Part shown: in pieces, positions 1 through 8,590 of the stretch
How positions within the stretch are numbered: the first letter of the stretch is position 1
How the letters are laid out: each line of letters starts with the position of its first letter
DNA from: JAIVJN01 sp036732565
Lineage (GTDB): Bacteria; Acidobacteriota; Vicinamibacteria; Vicinamibacterales; UBA2999
Reading direction: 5' to 3'
DNA: 16,289 nucleotides
Assembly: GCA_036732565.1 (NCBI GenBank)
Contig: DAINCF010000108.1
Span: 1-16,289 of the forward strand
Position numbers and translations under genes: made by a program
The notes under the pieces: model-generated
Told to the model about the DNA's origin: nothing
Database searches by the model: none
Seen by the model: only the letters and a program-made list of their open reading frames with translations

Positions 1-1
1 C

Positions 2-382
2 GAGTGGCCGCCCCGCCCGGGCAGTTGGGACCTGCTGGTCAACGCCACACCGGTCGGCACGGCGCCGCACGGAGATGCCTCTCCCGTGCCCGACGAGCCG
101 TTCCTCGGCCACGTCGTGTACGACCTCGTGTACAACCCGCCGATCACGCGGCTGCTGGCGGACGCCGCCAAGGCCGGCTGCCACACGATCAGCGGCCTGG
201 ACATGCTGGTCGCTCAAGCCGAGCGTCAGTTCGAGTGGTGGACCGGCCTCCGCGGATTTGAGCGGGTGATGCGGGACGCCGCCGTCGAGCGTCTGGCGGA
301 GCTGTCTGCGACGGAACCCTCGGTTGCCCCGGTTGACGGTAGGGGCGGTTCGCGAACCACCCCTACAGCGAGAGACGCGTAG
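2..382 (+). CDS. aroE: Shikimate dehydrogenase, C-terminal part (cut by window edge)
   Basis: The frame is open from the left edge and ends in TAG at 380-382, giving the last 126 residues of an AroE-type enzyme. Shikimate dehydrogenase reduces 3-dehydroshikimate to shikimate with NADPH. Visible family signatures are LLVNATPVGT near the start, VVYDLVYNPPITRLL in the middle, and GLDMLVAQAERQFEWWTG near the end, which belongs to the C-terminal helix region of AroE. About 45 residues follow the last motif, rich in Ala, Arg and Thr; this tail is longer than usual and looks poorly conserved. The N-terminal substrate domain lies outside the window, so I cannot tell a stand-alone AroE from an AroD-AroE fusion. 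The stop codon abuts the trpE start with no gap, which places it in the same transcript. Confidence 0.93.
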   Translation, partial: EWPPRPGSWDLLVNATPVGTAPHGDASPVPDEPFLGHVVYDLVYNPPITRLLADAAKAGCHTISGLDMLVAQAERQFEWWTGLRGFERVMRDAAVERLAELSATEPSVAPVDGRGGSRTTPTARDA

Positions 383-1848
383 ATGAAGCTCACGACGTTC
401 GACGAGTTCGTGGAATTGGCCAAGCGCGGCACGTTCGTGCCGGTGTGCAAGGAGATCGTCGCGGATCTGCTGACGCCGGTGTCGGCGTTCCTCAAGATTG
501 CCGAGCACTCGGACTACGCGTTCCTCCTGGAAAGCGTCGAAGGCGGCGAGCACGTCGGCCGGTATTCCTTTCTCGGGAAGGATCCGTTTCTGATTCTGCG
601 CGGCCGCGATGGCAAGACCATCGCGGAACGCACCGGCGTCACGACGGAGTCGGAGCGGCCCTTCATGGAGGCGTTGCGCGAGGTGATGGGCGGCTTTCAG
701 TCGCCGTTCGTGCCCGGCCTGCCACGCTTCACCGGTGGCGCCGTCGGCTACCTCGGGTACGACACCGCGCGGTGGTTCGAGCCCACGGTTGGGGAGCCCG
801 TCGAGGTCGATGGCGATGCCGCCGGCTTCATGCTGTTCGACACGGTCCTGGCCTTCGACCATGTGCAGCACCGCATCCTGCTGATTGCCAACGCTCGGAT
901 CTCGGCCGAGGAAGATCTGCAGGCGCTCTACCAATTCGCCTGCGCCCGGATCGAGTTCCTCGAGCGCGAGCTGAATCGCGCCCTCTCGATCGTTCGCGAG
1001 AAACGACAGGAAGCCCTGAGCCTGACGTCGAACGTCACCCAACCCGAATTCGAGCAGATGGTGCGCCGCGCGAAGGAGCACATCGCCGCCGGAGACGTCT
1101 ACCAGGTCGTCCTCTCGCAGCGCTTCCAGACCGATCTTGGCGCCGATCCGTTCACGGTCTATCGCGCCCTCCGGCACGTCAACCCGTCGCCGTACATGTT
1201 CTTCGTCCGGATGGGGCCGCGCTCCATTGTCGGCTCGTCGCCGGAAATGCTGGTGCGCGTCGAGGGGTCGCATGTCGAGACGCATCCCATTGCCGGCACG
1301 CGTCCGCGGGGCCGCAGCGACGAAGAGGATCAGCGGCTCGCGGAAGAGCTGAAGCGCAACGAGAAAGAGAAGGCCGAGCACGTGATGCTGGTCGATCTCG
1401 GGCGCAACGACGTGGGGCGCGTCGCCGAGTACGGAACCGTGCGCGTGCCGACGTTCATGGCCCTCGAGCGCTACTCCCACGTCATGCATCTGGTCTCCAG
1501 GGTCATCGGCAAACTGGCCGACGATCGCGATCGCCTCGATGCCCTGGTCTCATGCTTCCCGGCCGGCACCGTGTCCGGCGCGCCGAAGGTCCGCGCGATG
1601 CAGATCATCGACGAGCTCGAGCCGGGACGGCGGGGCATCTACGCGGGCGCGGTGGGCTACCTCGACTTCGCCGGCAATCTCGATTTCTGCATTGCCATCC
1701 GGACGATCGTCATCGAGCGCGGCAAAGCCTACGTGCAGGCCGGAGCCGGGATCGTCGCCGACTCGAATCCAACGGCTGAGTACGAGGAAACTCGTGACAA
1801 GGCCCGCGCGATGATCCGCGCCCTCGAGCTGGCGCAGGAGGGCCTGTA

Positions 1849-1849
<1 letters not shown>
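383..1849 (+). CDS. trpE: Anthranilate synthase component I
   Basis: TrpE converts chorismate and ammonia (from TrpG) to anthranilate, the first committed step to tryptophan. The 488-residue length is normal. The N-terminal domain carries LLES at residues 48-51, matching the LLES element of the tryptophan feedback site in enteric TrpE, so feedback inhibition is likely (inference). The chorismate-binding domain shows PIAGTRPRG (302-310), LVDLGRNDVGRVAEYGTV (337-353), HVMHLVSRV, CFPAGTVSGAPKVRAMQIIDELE (starting at 391) and AGAGIVADSNPTAEYEET near the C-terminus. The presence of the TrpE-type N-domain, with trpG directly after, argues against PabB or a menaquinone/siderophore isochorismate synthase. 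ATG at 383 directly follows the aroE stop and only a weak purine-rich stretch precedes it, so initiation may depend on coupling. Confidence 0.97.
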
Positions 1850-2415
<566 letters not shown>

Positions 2416-2426
2416 GAACAAATGCA

Positions 2427-2567
2427 ACACAGATGGCACAGATGACACCGACAAGGGGAGCCACGAAGACACGAAGCGCACGAAGGGCAGCACCCGTCGG
2501 CGCGGCAAAGCGGCCGACCGCCGGGTTCGCATCTGTGCCATCTGTGTAATCTGCCTTTCATCTGTGT
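2427..2567. repeat. Palindromic intergenic element between trpG and trpD
   Basis: The gap between trpG and trpD holds a perfect 18-base inverted repeat: ACACAGATGGCACAGATG at 2427-2444 and its reverse complement at 2530-2547, with an 85-base centre. A further CATCTGTGT lies at 2559-2567. The arms are themselves built from a near-tandem CACAGATG word. The left part of the centre holds three ACGAAG words (in CCACGAAGACACGAAGCGC and just after). I recall near-identical AT-richer words in intergenic repeats of Acidobacteriota and other soil phyla, but did not search. The element is not coding; open frames through it are low-complexity. It is best described as a dispersed palindromic repeat, possibly a non-autonomous mobile element, inserted into the operon. 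Confidence 0.8.
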
Positions 2568-2583
2568 TTGGTCTTTGATTTCG

Positions 2584-3609
2584 ATGTTCAGCACCTTGAT
2601 CGAGAAACTCGGACGGCAGCGGGACCTCACGGTTGATGAGGCCGAAGCGGCGATGGCCGTGATCATGCGCGGCGATGCGCCGCCGGCCCAGATTGCCGGG
2701 CTGCTCGTCGGGTTGTCGATGAAAGGCGAGCGGCCGGCCGAGCTCGTGGGGTTGGCCAAGACCATGCGCGCGAACGCGGTGAAGCTGGCGGTGGCCGTCG
2801 ATGACGTGTTCGATACCTGCGGCACGGGCGGCGACAGGTCGGGGACCTTCAACATCTCCACGGCCGCGGCGATCGTCGTGGCGGCGTGTGGAGTACGCGT
2901 CGCGAAGCATGGGAACCGATCGGTGTCGAGCCGGTGCGGCAGCGCTGACGTGTTCGAGGCGCTGGGCGTGAACGTCGCGGCGACGCCGGGCACGGTCGAA
3001 CGCTGCTTGAACGACGTTGGTCTCGCGTTCTTCTTCGCGCCGACGTTTCACCCGGCGATGCGGCATGCGTCGCAGGCCCGACGCGATCTCGGGATTCCGA
3101 CCGCTTTCAATCTGTTGGGGCCGTTGACGAATCCTGCCGGCGCGCGGCGTCAGCTGGTCGGCGTGCCGAGACCGGAGCTCACCGAGCTCATCGCACGGGC
3201 GTTGTCACACCTCGGATCCGATCGTGCGTGGGTCGTGCACGGCGCCGATGGGCTCGACGAGCTTTCGACGACCGGCTATAGCAAGGTTTCCGAGTGTCGG
3301 GATGGCAGCGTGCGAAGCTTCTACGTACACCCATCGGATTTCGGTTTGACCAAGTCGTCGCTCGACGCCTTGCGCGGCGGCGATGCCACCATGAACGCTC
3401 GCATCATCCGGGATGTGCTCCGTGGGACGCCAGGCGCTGCGCGGGATGTGGTCGTGTTCAATGCCGGGGCCGCGCTCTTCGTGTCGAGTCGCGTCGCGTC
3501 GGTTCGGGAGGGCATGGGCGCTGCCGCCGAGGCCATCGACTCTGGCCACGCCGCAGACGTGCTGGAGCGTCTCGTCGGCGCGTCCCACAAGGAGAGCGTC
3601 GCGTCATGA
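2584..3609 (+). CDS. trpD: Anthranilate phosphoribosyltransferase
   Basis: TrpD transfers phosphoribose from PRPP to anthranilate. At 341 residues it is a typical stand-alone TrpD, not fused to TrpG. The PRPP/magnesium loop DTCGTGGDRSGTFNIST begins at residue 77, KHGNRSVSSRCGSADVFEALG begins near 108, and PTAFNLLGPLTNPAG plus VVHGADGLDE follow in family order. I chose ATG 2584 (MFSTLIEKLGRQ), which matches the usual N-terminus; an in-frame TTG at 2575 would add only three residues. No good ribosome binding site precedes either start, because the upstream sequence belongs to the palindromic element. The 3' end overlaps trpC by four bases (ATGA). Confidence 0.96.
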   Translation: MFSTLIEKLGRQRDLTVDEAEAAMAVIMRGDAPPAQIAGLLVGLSMKGERPAELVGLAKTMRANAVKLAVAVDDVFDTCGTGGDRSGTFNISTAAAIVVAACGVRVAKHGNRSVSSRCGSADVFEALGVNVAATPGTVERCLNDVGLAFFFAPTFHPAMRHASQARRDLGIPTAFNLLGPLTNPAGARRQLVGVPRPELTELIARALSHLGSDRAWVVHGADGLDELSTTGYSKVSECRDGSVRSFYVHPSDFGLTKSSLDALRGGDATMNARIIRDVLRGTPGAARDVVVFNAGAALFVSSRVASVREGMGAAAEAIDSGHAADVLERLVGASHKESVAS

Positions 3610-4439
3610 CCGGTACGCCCGATCTCCTGGGCGCCATCGTTGGCGCGACCCGGCGCATCGTCGAGACGCGGCGCGAGGTGGTGTCGCTGGCCGCGCTCGA
3701 GCGTCAGGCGGCGGCGCGCACGCCGCGATCATCGGCTTTTCGCGAGGCGCTTCGCCGGCCCGGACACGTCAACGTCATCGCCGAGTGCAAGCGGCGATCG
3801 CCCTCGAAGGGCGTCTTGCGGCACGACTACGACCCGCAGGCGATTGCCGAGGGCTACGCCCGCGCCGGTGCGGTCGCGATCTCGATCCTCACCGAGCCAA
3901 CGTTTTTCGACGGCGCCCTCGCGCATCTGACCGCGGTGCGCTCCGTCGTCTCGATTCCGCTGCTGCGCAAGGACTTCGTCATTGACGAGTATCAGTTGCT
4001 CGAAGCGCGCGCGGCAGGCGCAGATGCCGTACTGCTGATCGTCGCCGCACTGGACGATGAGGCGCTGAGACGATTGCAGCGAGCCGCGATCGAGCTCGAG
4101 TTGGCGACGCTCGTGGAAGTGCACGATGCCAAGGAGCTGGAGCGAGCGCTCGCGGCCGGCGCGGACGTCATCGGCGTGAACAATCGCAATCTGCGAACGC
4201 TGGAGGTTGACGTCAATGCCTCGCGCGAGATCGCCGCGCAGATGCCCGCGAACGTGACCGCGGTCAGCGAGAGTGGATTGAAGACGGCGGACGATCTCGA
4301 CGCGTTGCGCGCTCTCGGCTATCACGCGTTCCTGATTGGCGAGCGCTTCATGACGTCAGCCGACCCCGGGGCAGCGTTGGCGGATCTACTGGCGCGAGCA
4401 GGTGGGGCTCTAGCCCCGCCGACGACGAGGCGATCGTGA
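3606..4439 (+). CDS. trpC: Indole-3-glycerol-phosphate synthase
   Basis: TrpC closes the indole ring by decarboxylating 1-(2-carboxyphenylamino)-1-deoxyribulose 5-phosphate. The 277-residue protein shows the (beta/alpha)8 signature in order: IAECKRRSPSKG (58-69), ILTEPTFF, LLRKDFVIDEYQL (119-131, catalytic Lys), LATLVEVHD, IGVNNRNL (189-196) and AVSESGL (219-225). The start is ATG 3606, overlapping the trpD TGA as ATGA. An open frame extends far upstream in this register through trpD, but that part shows no TrpC homology. The last ~15 residues (RAGGALAPPTTRRS) are outside the fold and are encoded by a GC-rich hairpin at 4401-4420, so they may be a repeat-derived extension. Confidence 0.96.
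   Translation: MTGTPDLLGAIVGATRRIVETRREVVSLAALERQAAARTPRSSAFREALRRPGHVNVIAECKRRSPSKGVLRHDYDPQAIAEGYARAGAVAISILTEPTFFDGALAHLTAVRSVVSIPLLRKDFVIDEYQLLEARAAGADAVLLIVAALDDEALRRLQRAAIELELATLVEVHDAKELERALAAGADVIGVNNRNLRTLEVDVNASREIAAQMPANVTAVSESGLKTADDLDALRALGYHAFLIGERFMTSADPGAALADLLARAGGALAPPTTRRS
4401..4420. repeat. GC hairpin in the 3' end of trpC
   Basis: GGTGGGGCT (4401-4409) faces AGCCCCGCC (4412-4420), a nine-pair palindrome with one T-G wobble and almost no loop. It lies inside the trpC reading frame, about 15 bases before the trpF start. It resembles another GCCCCGC/GCGGGGC hairpin at 8591-8607 in core composition. It lacks a T tract, so it is not a standard terminator. Confidence 0.55.
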
Positions 4440-5101
4440 CGGCGATCAAGTTCTGCGGGATCGCGCGGGCGCGGGATGCCGAGTTGGCGGTCGATCTCGG
4501 CGTCCATGCGCTCGGCTTCGTGTTCTGGCCGAAGAGCCCTCGCTCCGTCTCGTTCGAGCAGGCGGCCGACATCGTTCGCCTGGTGCCGCCGACGGTGGCC
4601 ACGATCGGTGTCTTCGTCGATCCCACGGTCGAGGAGCTCGCGTTCGCGCTCTACACGGTCGGCGTCTCAGCGTTGCAGGTCCATGGCGACGCCGTCGACT
4701 GGAACGCCGTTCGCGACGTCTCGCCGCGCGCCATCCGGGCGGTCCGCCTCGGCGAAGCGCAGGGAGACGTGGTTCCCCCGGTCCATGAGAGCACCACGAT
4801 CCTGCTCGATGCCCACGATCCGGTTCGGATCGGGGGAAGCGGGCAAGTGATCGATTGGCCGCGCGCCGCGGCGGTCGCCGCACGCCGGCGCGTCATCCTC
4901 GCCGGCGGTCTCACGCCCGCGAACGTCGGCGAGGCCGTACGCACGGTCCGGCCGTATGCGGTCGACGTCGCGTCGGGCGTCGAGGAACGGCCGGGCATCA
5001 AGGACCCGGTGAAGATGCGGGCGTTCGTCGAGGCCGTGCGGCAGACCGATTCGTTGGAGGGCACCTCGTTGGGAGTGCCGGGGAGTAGCACGTGGAGGTG
5101 A
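4436..5101 (+). CDS. trpF: Phosphoribosylanthranilate isomerase
   Basis: TrpF isomerises phosphoribosylanthranilate, working between TrpD and TrpC. The start is GTG 4436, overlapping the trpC TGA by four bases (GTGA). The 221 residues show KFCGI with the catalytic Cys7, GFVFWPKSPRSV, LQVHGD, LLDAHD with the catalytic Asp125, LAGGLTPANV (155-164) and DVASGVEERPGIKD (177-190). The usual Thr after KxCGI is Ala here, a small deviation. The C-terminal ~20 residues (after VEAVRQ) look unconserved and run into the trpB start, so the tail may exist mainly to maintain the overlap. It is a separate gene rather than the TrpC-TrpF fusion known from enterics. Confidence 0.95.
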   Translation: MTAIKFCGIARARDAELAVDLGVHALGFVFWPKSPRSVSFEQAADIVRLVPPTVATIGVFVDPTVEELAFALYTVGVSALQVHGDAVDWNAVRDVSPRAIRAVRLGEAQGDVVPPVHESTTILLDAHDPVRIGGSGQVIDWPRAAAVAARRRVILAGGLTPANVGEAVRTVRPYAVDVASGVEERPGIKDPVKMRAFVEAVRQTDSLEGTSLGVPGSSTWR

Positions 5102-6336
5102 ATCAGCCCGTGGTGACGCCGTGGTTCGGTCGACGCGATCCCGATGAGCGTGGCTACTTCGGCCCGTACGGCGGACGGTTCGTACCGGAGACGCTCGTCG
5201 CACCGATTCAGGCTCTGGAGCACGCGTATCTCGAGGCGCGCCAGGACGTGGCGTTCGCGGCGGAGCTCGATCGACTGCTCAAGAACTACGCCGGGCGGCC
5301 GACGCCGCTGTGGGACGCCAGACGCCTGCGCGAAGCCGCGGGAGGCGCGCGGCTCCTGCTCAAACGAGAAGACCTCACCCATACCGGCGCGCACAAGATC
5401 AACAACGCGCTCGGCCAGGCGCTGCTGGCCAAGCGCATGAACAAGACCCGCATCGTCGCGGAAACGGGAGCGGGGCAGCACGGCGTGGCCACGGCAACGG
5501 CCTGCGCCCTCCTCGGCCTCGAGTGCGTCGTCTACATGGGCACCGAAGATATGGCGCGGCAGGCGCTGAACGTCTTCCGGATGCGACTGCTCGGTGCAAC
5601 CGTGCATGGCGTCGACGCGGGTAGTCGCACGTTGAAGGACGCGATCAACGAGGCCATGCGCGATTGGGTCGCACGACCCCACGATACCCACTATCTGCTT
5701 GGCTCGGCGCTCGGACCGCATCCGTATCCGTTGATGGTCCGTGAATTCCAGTCGGTCATCGGCCGCGAGGCTCGACTGCAGTGCGAGGCGCTCATCGGCC
5801 GCCTGCCGGATGCCGTCATCGCCTGCGTCGGCGGCGGCAGCAACGCGATCGGCATCTTCGACGCGTTCGTCGAGGATCGCGGCGTCCAGTTGATCGGGGT
5901 TGAAGCCGGGGGCGAGGCCATCAGCCCAGGACGACATGCGGCGCGCTTCGCGGGCGGGGCCCCGGGCGTGCTCCAGGGCACACGAACCTGGGTCCTGCAG
6001 GATGCGGACGGCAACATCGAGTTGACCCACTCGGTGTCGGCCGGACTGGACTACGCCGCCGTCGGTCCGGAGCATGCGTGGCTGCGAGAACGTGGCAGGG
6101 CAACCTACGCCAACGTGTCCGACGCCCAGGCCCTGGAGGCGTTTCAAACGCTCGCCCGCCTGGAAGGCATCCTGCCGGCCCTCGAATCGTCGCACGCCAT
6201 CGCCCATGCGATGCAGGTCGCCAAGCGCTTCGGACGCGATGCCGTCTTGCTCATCAATCTTTCGGGCCGCGGCGACAAGGATGTGCAATCGGTGGAGAAG
6301 GTCTTGTCGGAGGCACCTGATGTCTCGCATCGATGA
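5092..6336 (+). CDS. trpB: Tryptophan synthase beta subunit
   Basis: TrpB is the PLP-dependent half of tryptophan synthase, joining channelled indole to serine. At 414 residues it is the TrpB1 type that partners TrpA. The PLP lysine is Lys102 in THTGAHKINNALGQ, AETGAGQHGVATA follows at about 123-136, and the phosphate-binding GGGSN is at 247-251. NLSGRGDKD near the end is characteristic. The start is GTG 5092, ten bases before the trpF stop; a GTG at 5098 is an alternative that would shorten it by two residues. GGGGAG about six bases upstream of 5092 fits a ribosome site for the first choice. The 3' end overlaps trpA by 17 bases. Confidence 0.97.
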   Translation: MEVNQPVVTPWFGRRDPDERGYFGPYGGRFVPETLVAPIQALEHAYLEARQDVAFAAELDRLLKNYAGRPTPLWDARRLREAAGGARLLLKREDLTHTGAHKINNALGQALLAKRMNKTRIVAETGAGQHGVATATACALLGLECVVYMGTEDMARQALNVFRMRLLGATVHGVDAGSRTLKDAINEAMRDWVARPHDTHYLLGSALGPHPYPLMVREFQSVIGREARLQCEALIGRLPDAVIACVGGGSNAIGIFDAFVEDRGVQLIGVEAGGEAISPGRHAARFAGGAPGVLQGTRTWVLQDADGNIELTHSVSAGLDYAAVGPEHAWLRERGRATYANVSDAQALEAFQTLARLEGILPALESSHAIAHAMQVAKRFGRDAVLLINLSGRGDKDVQSVEKVLSEAPDVSHR

Positions 6337-7105
6337 GACGTTCAAGCGCCTTCGCGCCCAGGGCCGCACGGGTCTCGTGACGTATGTCACGGCCGGGGAT
6401 CCCGACTTGCCAACGTCGGCGACGATCCTGCAGCGGCTCGACGCGGCTGGCGCGGACGTGTTGGAAGTCGGCGTGCCGTTTTCGGACCCCCTGGCCGACG
6501 GGCCGGTCATTCAGCGCGCGACCGAGCGGGCGCTCGCGTGCGGCGTCACGCTCCGCGGCGTGCTCGACATGATCGGCCGCATCCGCCCCTCGATTACCGC
6601 GCCCATCGTCATCTTTTCTTACGTGAATCCGATCCTCCGCATGGGCGTCGATACGTTCGTGGCCAAGGCCCAGAGCGCCGGGGTCGATGGCGTGTTGACC
6701 TTGGACTTGCCGCCCGAGGAAGCCGAAGGATTGCGCGGCACCCTCGCCGACTCGGGCATTGATACAATTTTCCTGTTGAGCCCCACCACCAGCTCCGAGC
6801 GCATCCGCCGCGCCGCGGCGTTGGGCAGCGGCTTTCTCTATGGCATCTCCCGTCTGGGCGTCACCGGCGCCCGCGACACGATCGATGGATCGGCGTCCGA
6901 TCTCGCGGCGCGCGTGCGCGCGGAGACCGGGATGCCGCTCGCCCTGGGCTTCGGGCTCTCGAGTCCTGAGCACGTGCGCCAGGTTGGCCGGCTCGCTGAC
7001 GCCGCCGTGGTGGGGAGCGCGCTCGTGAACGTGATTGGCACCCATGGGCGGTCGTCCGCCCTGCTCGACGAAGTGGAGCGATACGTCCAATGGCTGCAGA
7101 GCTGA
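6320..7105 (+). CDS. trpA: Tryptophan synthase alpha subunit
   Basis: TrpA cleaves indole-3-glycerol phosphate and channels indole to TrpB. The 261-residue protein keeps both catalytic residues at the canonical numbers: Glu49 in VLEVGVPFSDP and Asp60 in PLADGPVIQ. TYVTAGDPD (21-29), SYVNPIL, GVLTLDLPPEE, FLLSPTTSSERI and the phosphate loop LGFGLSSPEHV follow in family order. I chose ATG 6320 inside the trpB end because a GGAGG (6309-6313) sits at good spacing before it and the protein starts as expected (MSRIDETFKRL). The open frame upstream of 6320 is a shadow of trpB. The 3' end overlaps the chorismate mutase gene by 16 bases. Confidence 0.97.
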   Translation: MSRIDETFKRLRAQGRTGLVTYVTAGDPDLPTSATILQRLDAAGADVLEVGVPFSDPLADGPVIQRATERALACGVTLRGVLDMIGRIRPSITAPIVIFSYVNPILRMGVDTFVAKAQSAGVDGVLTLDLPPEEAEGLRGTLADSGIDTIFLLSPTTSSERIRRAAALGSGFLYGISRLGVTGARDTIDGSASDLAARVRAETGMPLALGFGLSSPEHVRQVGRLADAAVVGSALVNVIGTHGRSSALLDEVERYVQWLQS

Positions 7106-7443
7106 GCCTGGAAGCGCTCCGCGAGGAGATCGACAAGATCGATGAAGTCATCGTGCGGCTGCTGGATCGGCGGGCGCGATGCGCGTATGCCATCGGCCGC
7201 GTCAAGCACGAGCAAGGGCTCCAGATCTACGAGCCCGCGCGAGAGGCCGCGGTGATGGCGCACGTGCGTGCGGTCAACAGCGACCTGGGCGGACCGCTCG
7301 ACGGAGACGCGGTGGTGCGGCTCTACGAGCGGATCATGGACGAGGCGCGGCGGATCCAGCGGATCGAGTCGGAGCGCGACGCCGAAGCTCCCGCCAAGGC
7401 CATCGACGATCAGTTGTTGCTGCCGGAGGACGACGACGGCTGA
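7090..7443 (+). CDS. aroQ: Chorismate mutase, AroQ class (monofunctional)
   Basis: Chorismate mutase rearranges chorismate to prephenate, opening the tyrosine/phenylalanine branch. The 117 residues are one all-helical AroQ domain. The active-site residues line up with the E. coli P-protein numbering: Arg11 (LREEIDKID), Arg28 (LLDRRARC), Lys39 (GRVK), Glu48 and Glu52 (YEPAREAAV). No prephenate dehydratase or DAHP synthase domain is attached, and the protein ends in an acidic tail (LLLPEDDDG). It starts within trpA (16-base overlap), so it is co-translated with the tryptophan genes although it competes with TrpE for chorismate. The next gene is DAHP synthase; in other bacteria AroQ domains are fused to this enzyme or act as its partner subunit, so a physical complex is plausible. 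Confidence 0.92.
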   Translation: MAAELSLEALREEIDKIDEVIVRLLDRRARCAYAIGRVKHEQGLQIYEPAREAAVMAHVRAVNSDLGGPLDGDAVVRLYERIMDEARRIQRIESERDAEAPAKAIDDQLLLPEDDDG

Positions 7444-7518
7444 GAACCCTAGAACCTCCGAGCCAAGAACCAGAACCCGAGAACCCTAGAACCCTAGAAC
7501 CTTAGAACCCTACAACCT
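7443..7518. repeat. AGAACCCT tandem repeat array
   Basis: The 99-base gap between aroQ and aroF is largely made of degenerate tandem units. From 7472 to 7511 there are five successive eight-base units in exact register (AGAACCCG, AGAACCCT twice, AGAACCTT, AGAACCCT), followed by ACAACCT. Looser copies (AGAACCCT at 7443, AGAACCTC at 7451, AAGAACC at 7465) lie to the left. There is no open frame of note. The array ends about 12 bases before the aroF ribosome site. The telomere-like purine/pyrimidine strand bias is striking but no function is evident. Confidence 0.8.
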
Positions 7519-7542
7519 GGAAACTGATTTGAAGGTGCAGCC

Positions 7543-8589
7543 ATGGTGGTCGTAATGAAGGAGCGCGTGACCGATGTCGAAGTTCAGAACGTCATCGCGC
7601 ATCTCGTGGAGCTCGGCATGGACGTGCACCGATCCAGCGGCGCGTCGCGGATCGTGCTCGGTGTGGTGGGCAGCGGCAAGGTCGATCCGCGGCTCATCGA
7701 GTTGATGGAGGGGGTGCACGAGGTGTTGCGGATCACCGAGCCCTACAAGTTGGCCAGCCGCACGTTCAAGCAGGATGACACCGTCGTCATGGTCGGCGAT
7801 CTGCGAATCGGCGGCGACGAAGTCATGGTGATGGCGGGTCCGTGCTCGGCGGAGAACGAGAACCAGGTGCATCAGACCGCCTCGGCGGTCAAGCGCGCCG
7901 GTGCCAAGGTGCTCCGCGGCGGCGCGTTCAAACCGCGATCGTCTCCGTACAGCTTTCAGGGTCTCGGCGAAGCCGGCCTGCAGCTCCTGCGCGACGGCGC
8001 CAACGCCCACGATCTGAAGCTCGTGACCGAGGTCATGGACATCAGCCAGATCGAGGTCATCGACAAGTACGCGGACATCTTCCAGGTCGGCGCGCGCAAC
8101 ATGCAGAACTTCACGCTGCTCCGCGAGCTCGGTCGCACGCGGAAGGCGGTGCTCCTCAAACGGGGCATCTCCGCCACCATCGAGGAATGGCTCCTGTCGG
8201 CGGAGTACGTGTTGGCGGGCGGCAACACGAGCGTGATCCTGTGCGAGCGCGGCATCCGCACGTTCGAGACCTACACCCGCAATACGCTGGACATTTCGGC
8301 CATTCCCATCGTCAAGCAACTGAGTCACCTGCCGGTATTCGTCGATCCGAGCCACGGAACGGGCCGACGGGACAAGGTTGCGGCGATGGCCCGCGCGGCC
8401 GTCGCGGCCGGCGCCGATGGCCTGATCATCGAGGTCCACTGCGATCCCGACCACGCGATGAGCGACGGCGCCCAGTCGATGTTCCCGGCGCAGTTCGATC
8501 GGTTGATGGCCGAGCTCCGGATCATCGCCCCTGCGATCGGCCGCAGCATCTGTCTCGAGCCGGTGTCGCGACGCGGATGGGCGCGTTAA
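7543..8589 (+). CDS. aroF: 3-deoxy-7-phosphoheptulonate (DAHP) synthase, type I-beta with N-terminal regulatory domain
   Basis: DAHP synthase condenses PEP and erythrose 4-phosphate, the entry step of the shikimate pathway. The first ~70 residues match the ferredoxin-like (ACT-like) regulatory domain of Thermotoga-type I-beta enzymes. The barrel follows with MAGPCSAEN (97-105), RGGAFKPRSSPYSFQG (125-140), QVGARNMQNF, LLKRG, CERGIRTFE, VDPSHGTGRRD (267-277) and IEVHCDP. Cys101, His271, Glu297 and Asp308 fit the metal ligands known from the T. maritima enzyme. The N-domain predicts allosteric inhibition by an aromatic amino acid, probably tyrosine or phenylalanine (inference). ATG 7543 has GAAGGTG (7531-7537) upstream; the ATG at 7555 is an alternative. 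It is separated from aroQ by a tandem repeat rather than overlapping. Confidence 0.96.
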   Translation: MVVVMKERVTDVEVQNVIAHLVELGMDVHRSSGASRIVLGVVGSGKVDPRLIELMEGVHEVLRITEPYKLASRTFKQDDTVVMVGDLRIGGDEVMVMAGPCSAENENQVHQTASAVKRAGAKVLRGGAFKPRSSPYSFQGLGEAGLQLLRDGANAHDLKLVTEVMDISQIEVIDKYADIFQVGARNMQNFTLLRELGRTRKAVLLKRGISATIEEWLLSAEYVLAGGNTSVILCERGIRTFETYTRNTLDISAIPIVKQLSHLPVFVDPSHGTGRRDKVAAMARAAVAAGADGLIIEVHCDPDHAMSDGAQSMFPAQFDRLMAELRIIAPAIGRSICLEPVSRRGWAR

Positions 8590-8590
8590 T

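Noticed and set aside
1..382. A trp leader peptide or attenuator before trpE
   Set aside because: trpE follows aroE with no gap and no Trp-codon run or terminator hairpin is present.
2416..2583. A CRISPR array or insertion sequence in the trpG-trpD gap
   Set aside because: There is one inverted pair rather than regularly spaced direct repeats, and no transposase frame.
4651..6510. A 619-codon open frame on the minus strand opposite trpF, trpB and the trpA start
   Set aside because: It mirrors well-conserved plus-strand enzymes, has no recognisable motif, and arises from GC-rich codon bias.
6762..6768. TACAAT-like box within trpA
   Set aside because: It lies deep inside conserved coding sequence with no gene start nearby, so it is probably a chance match.
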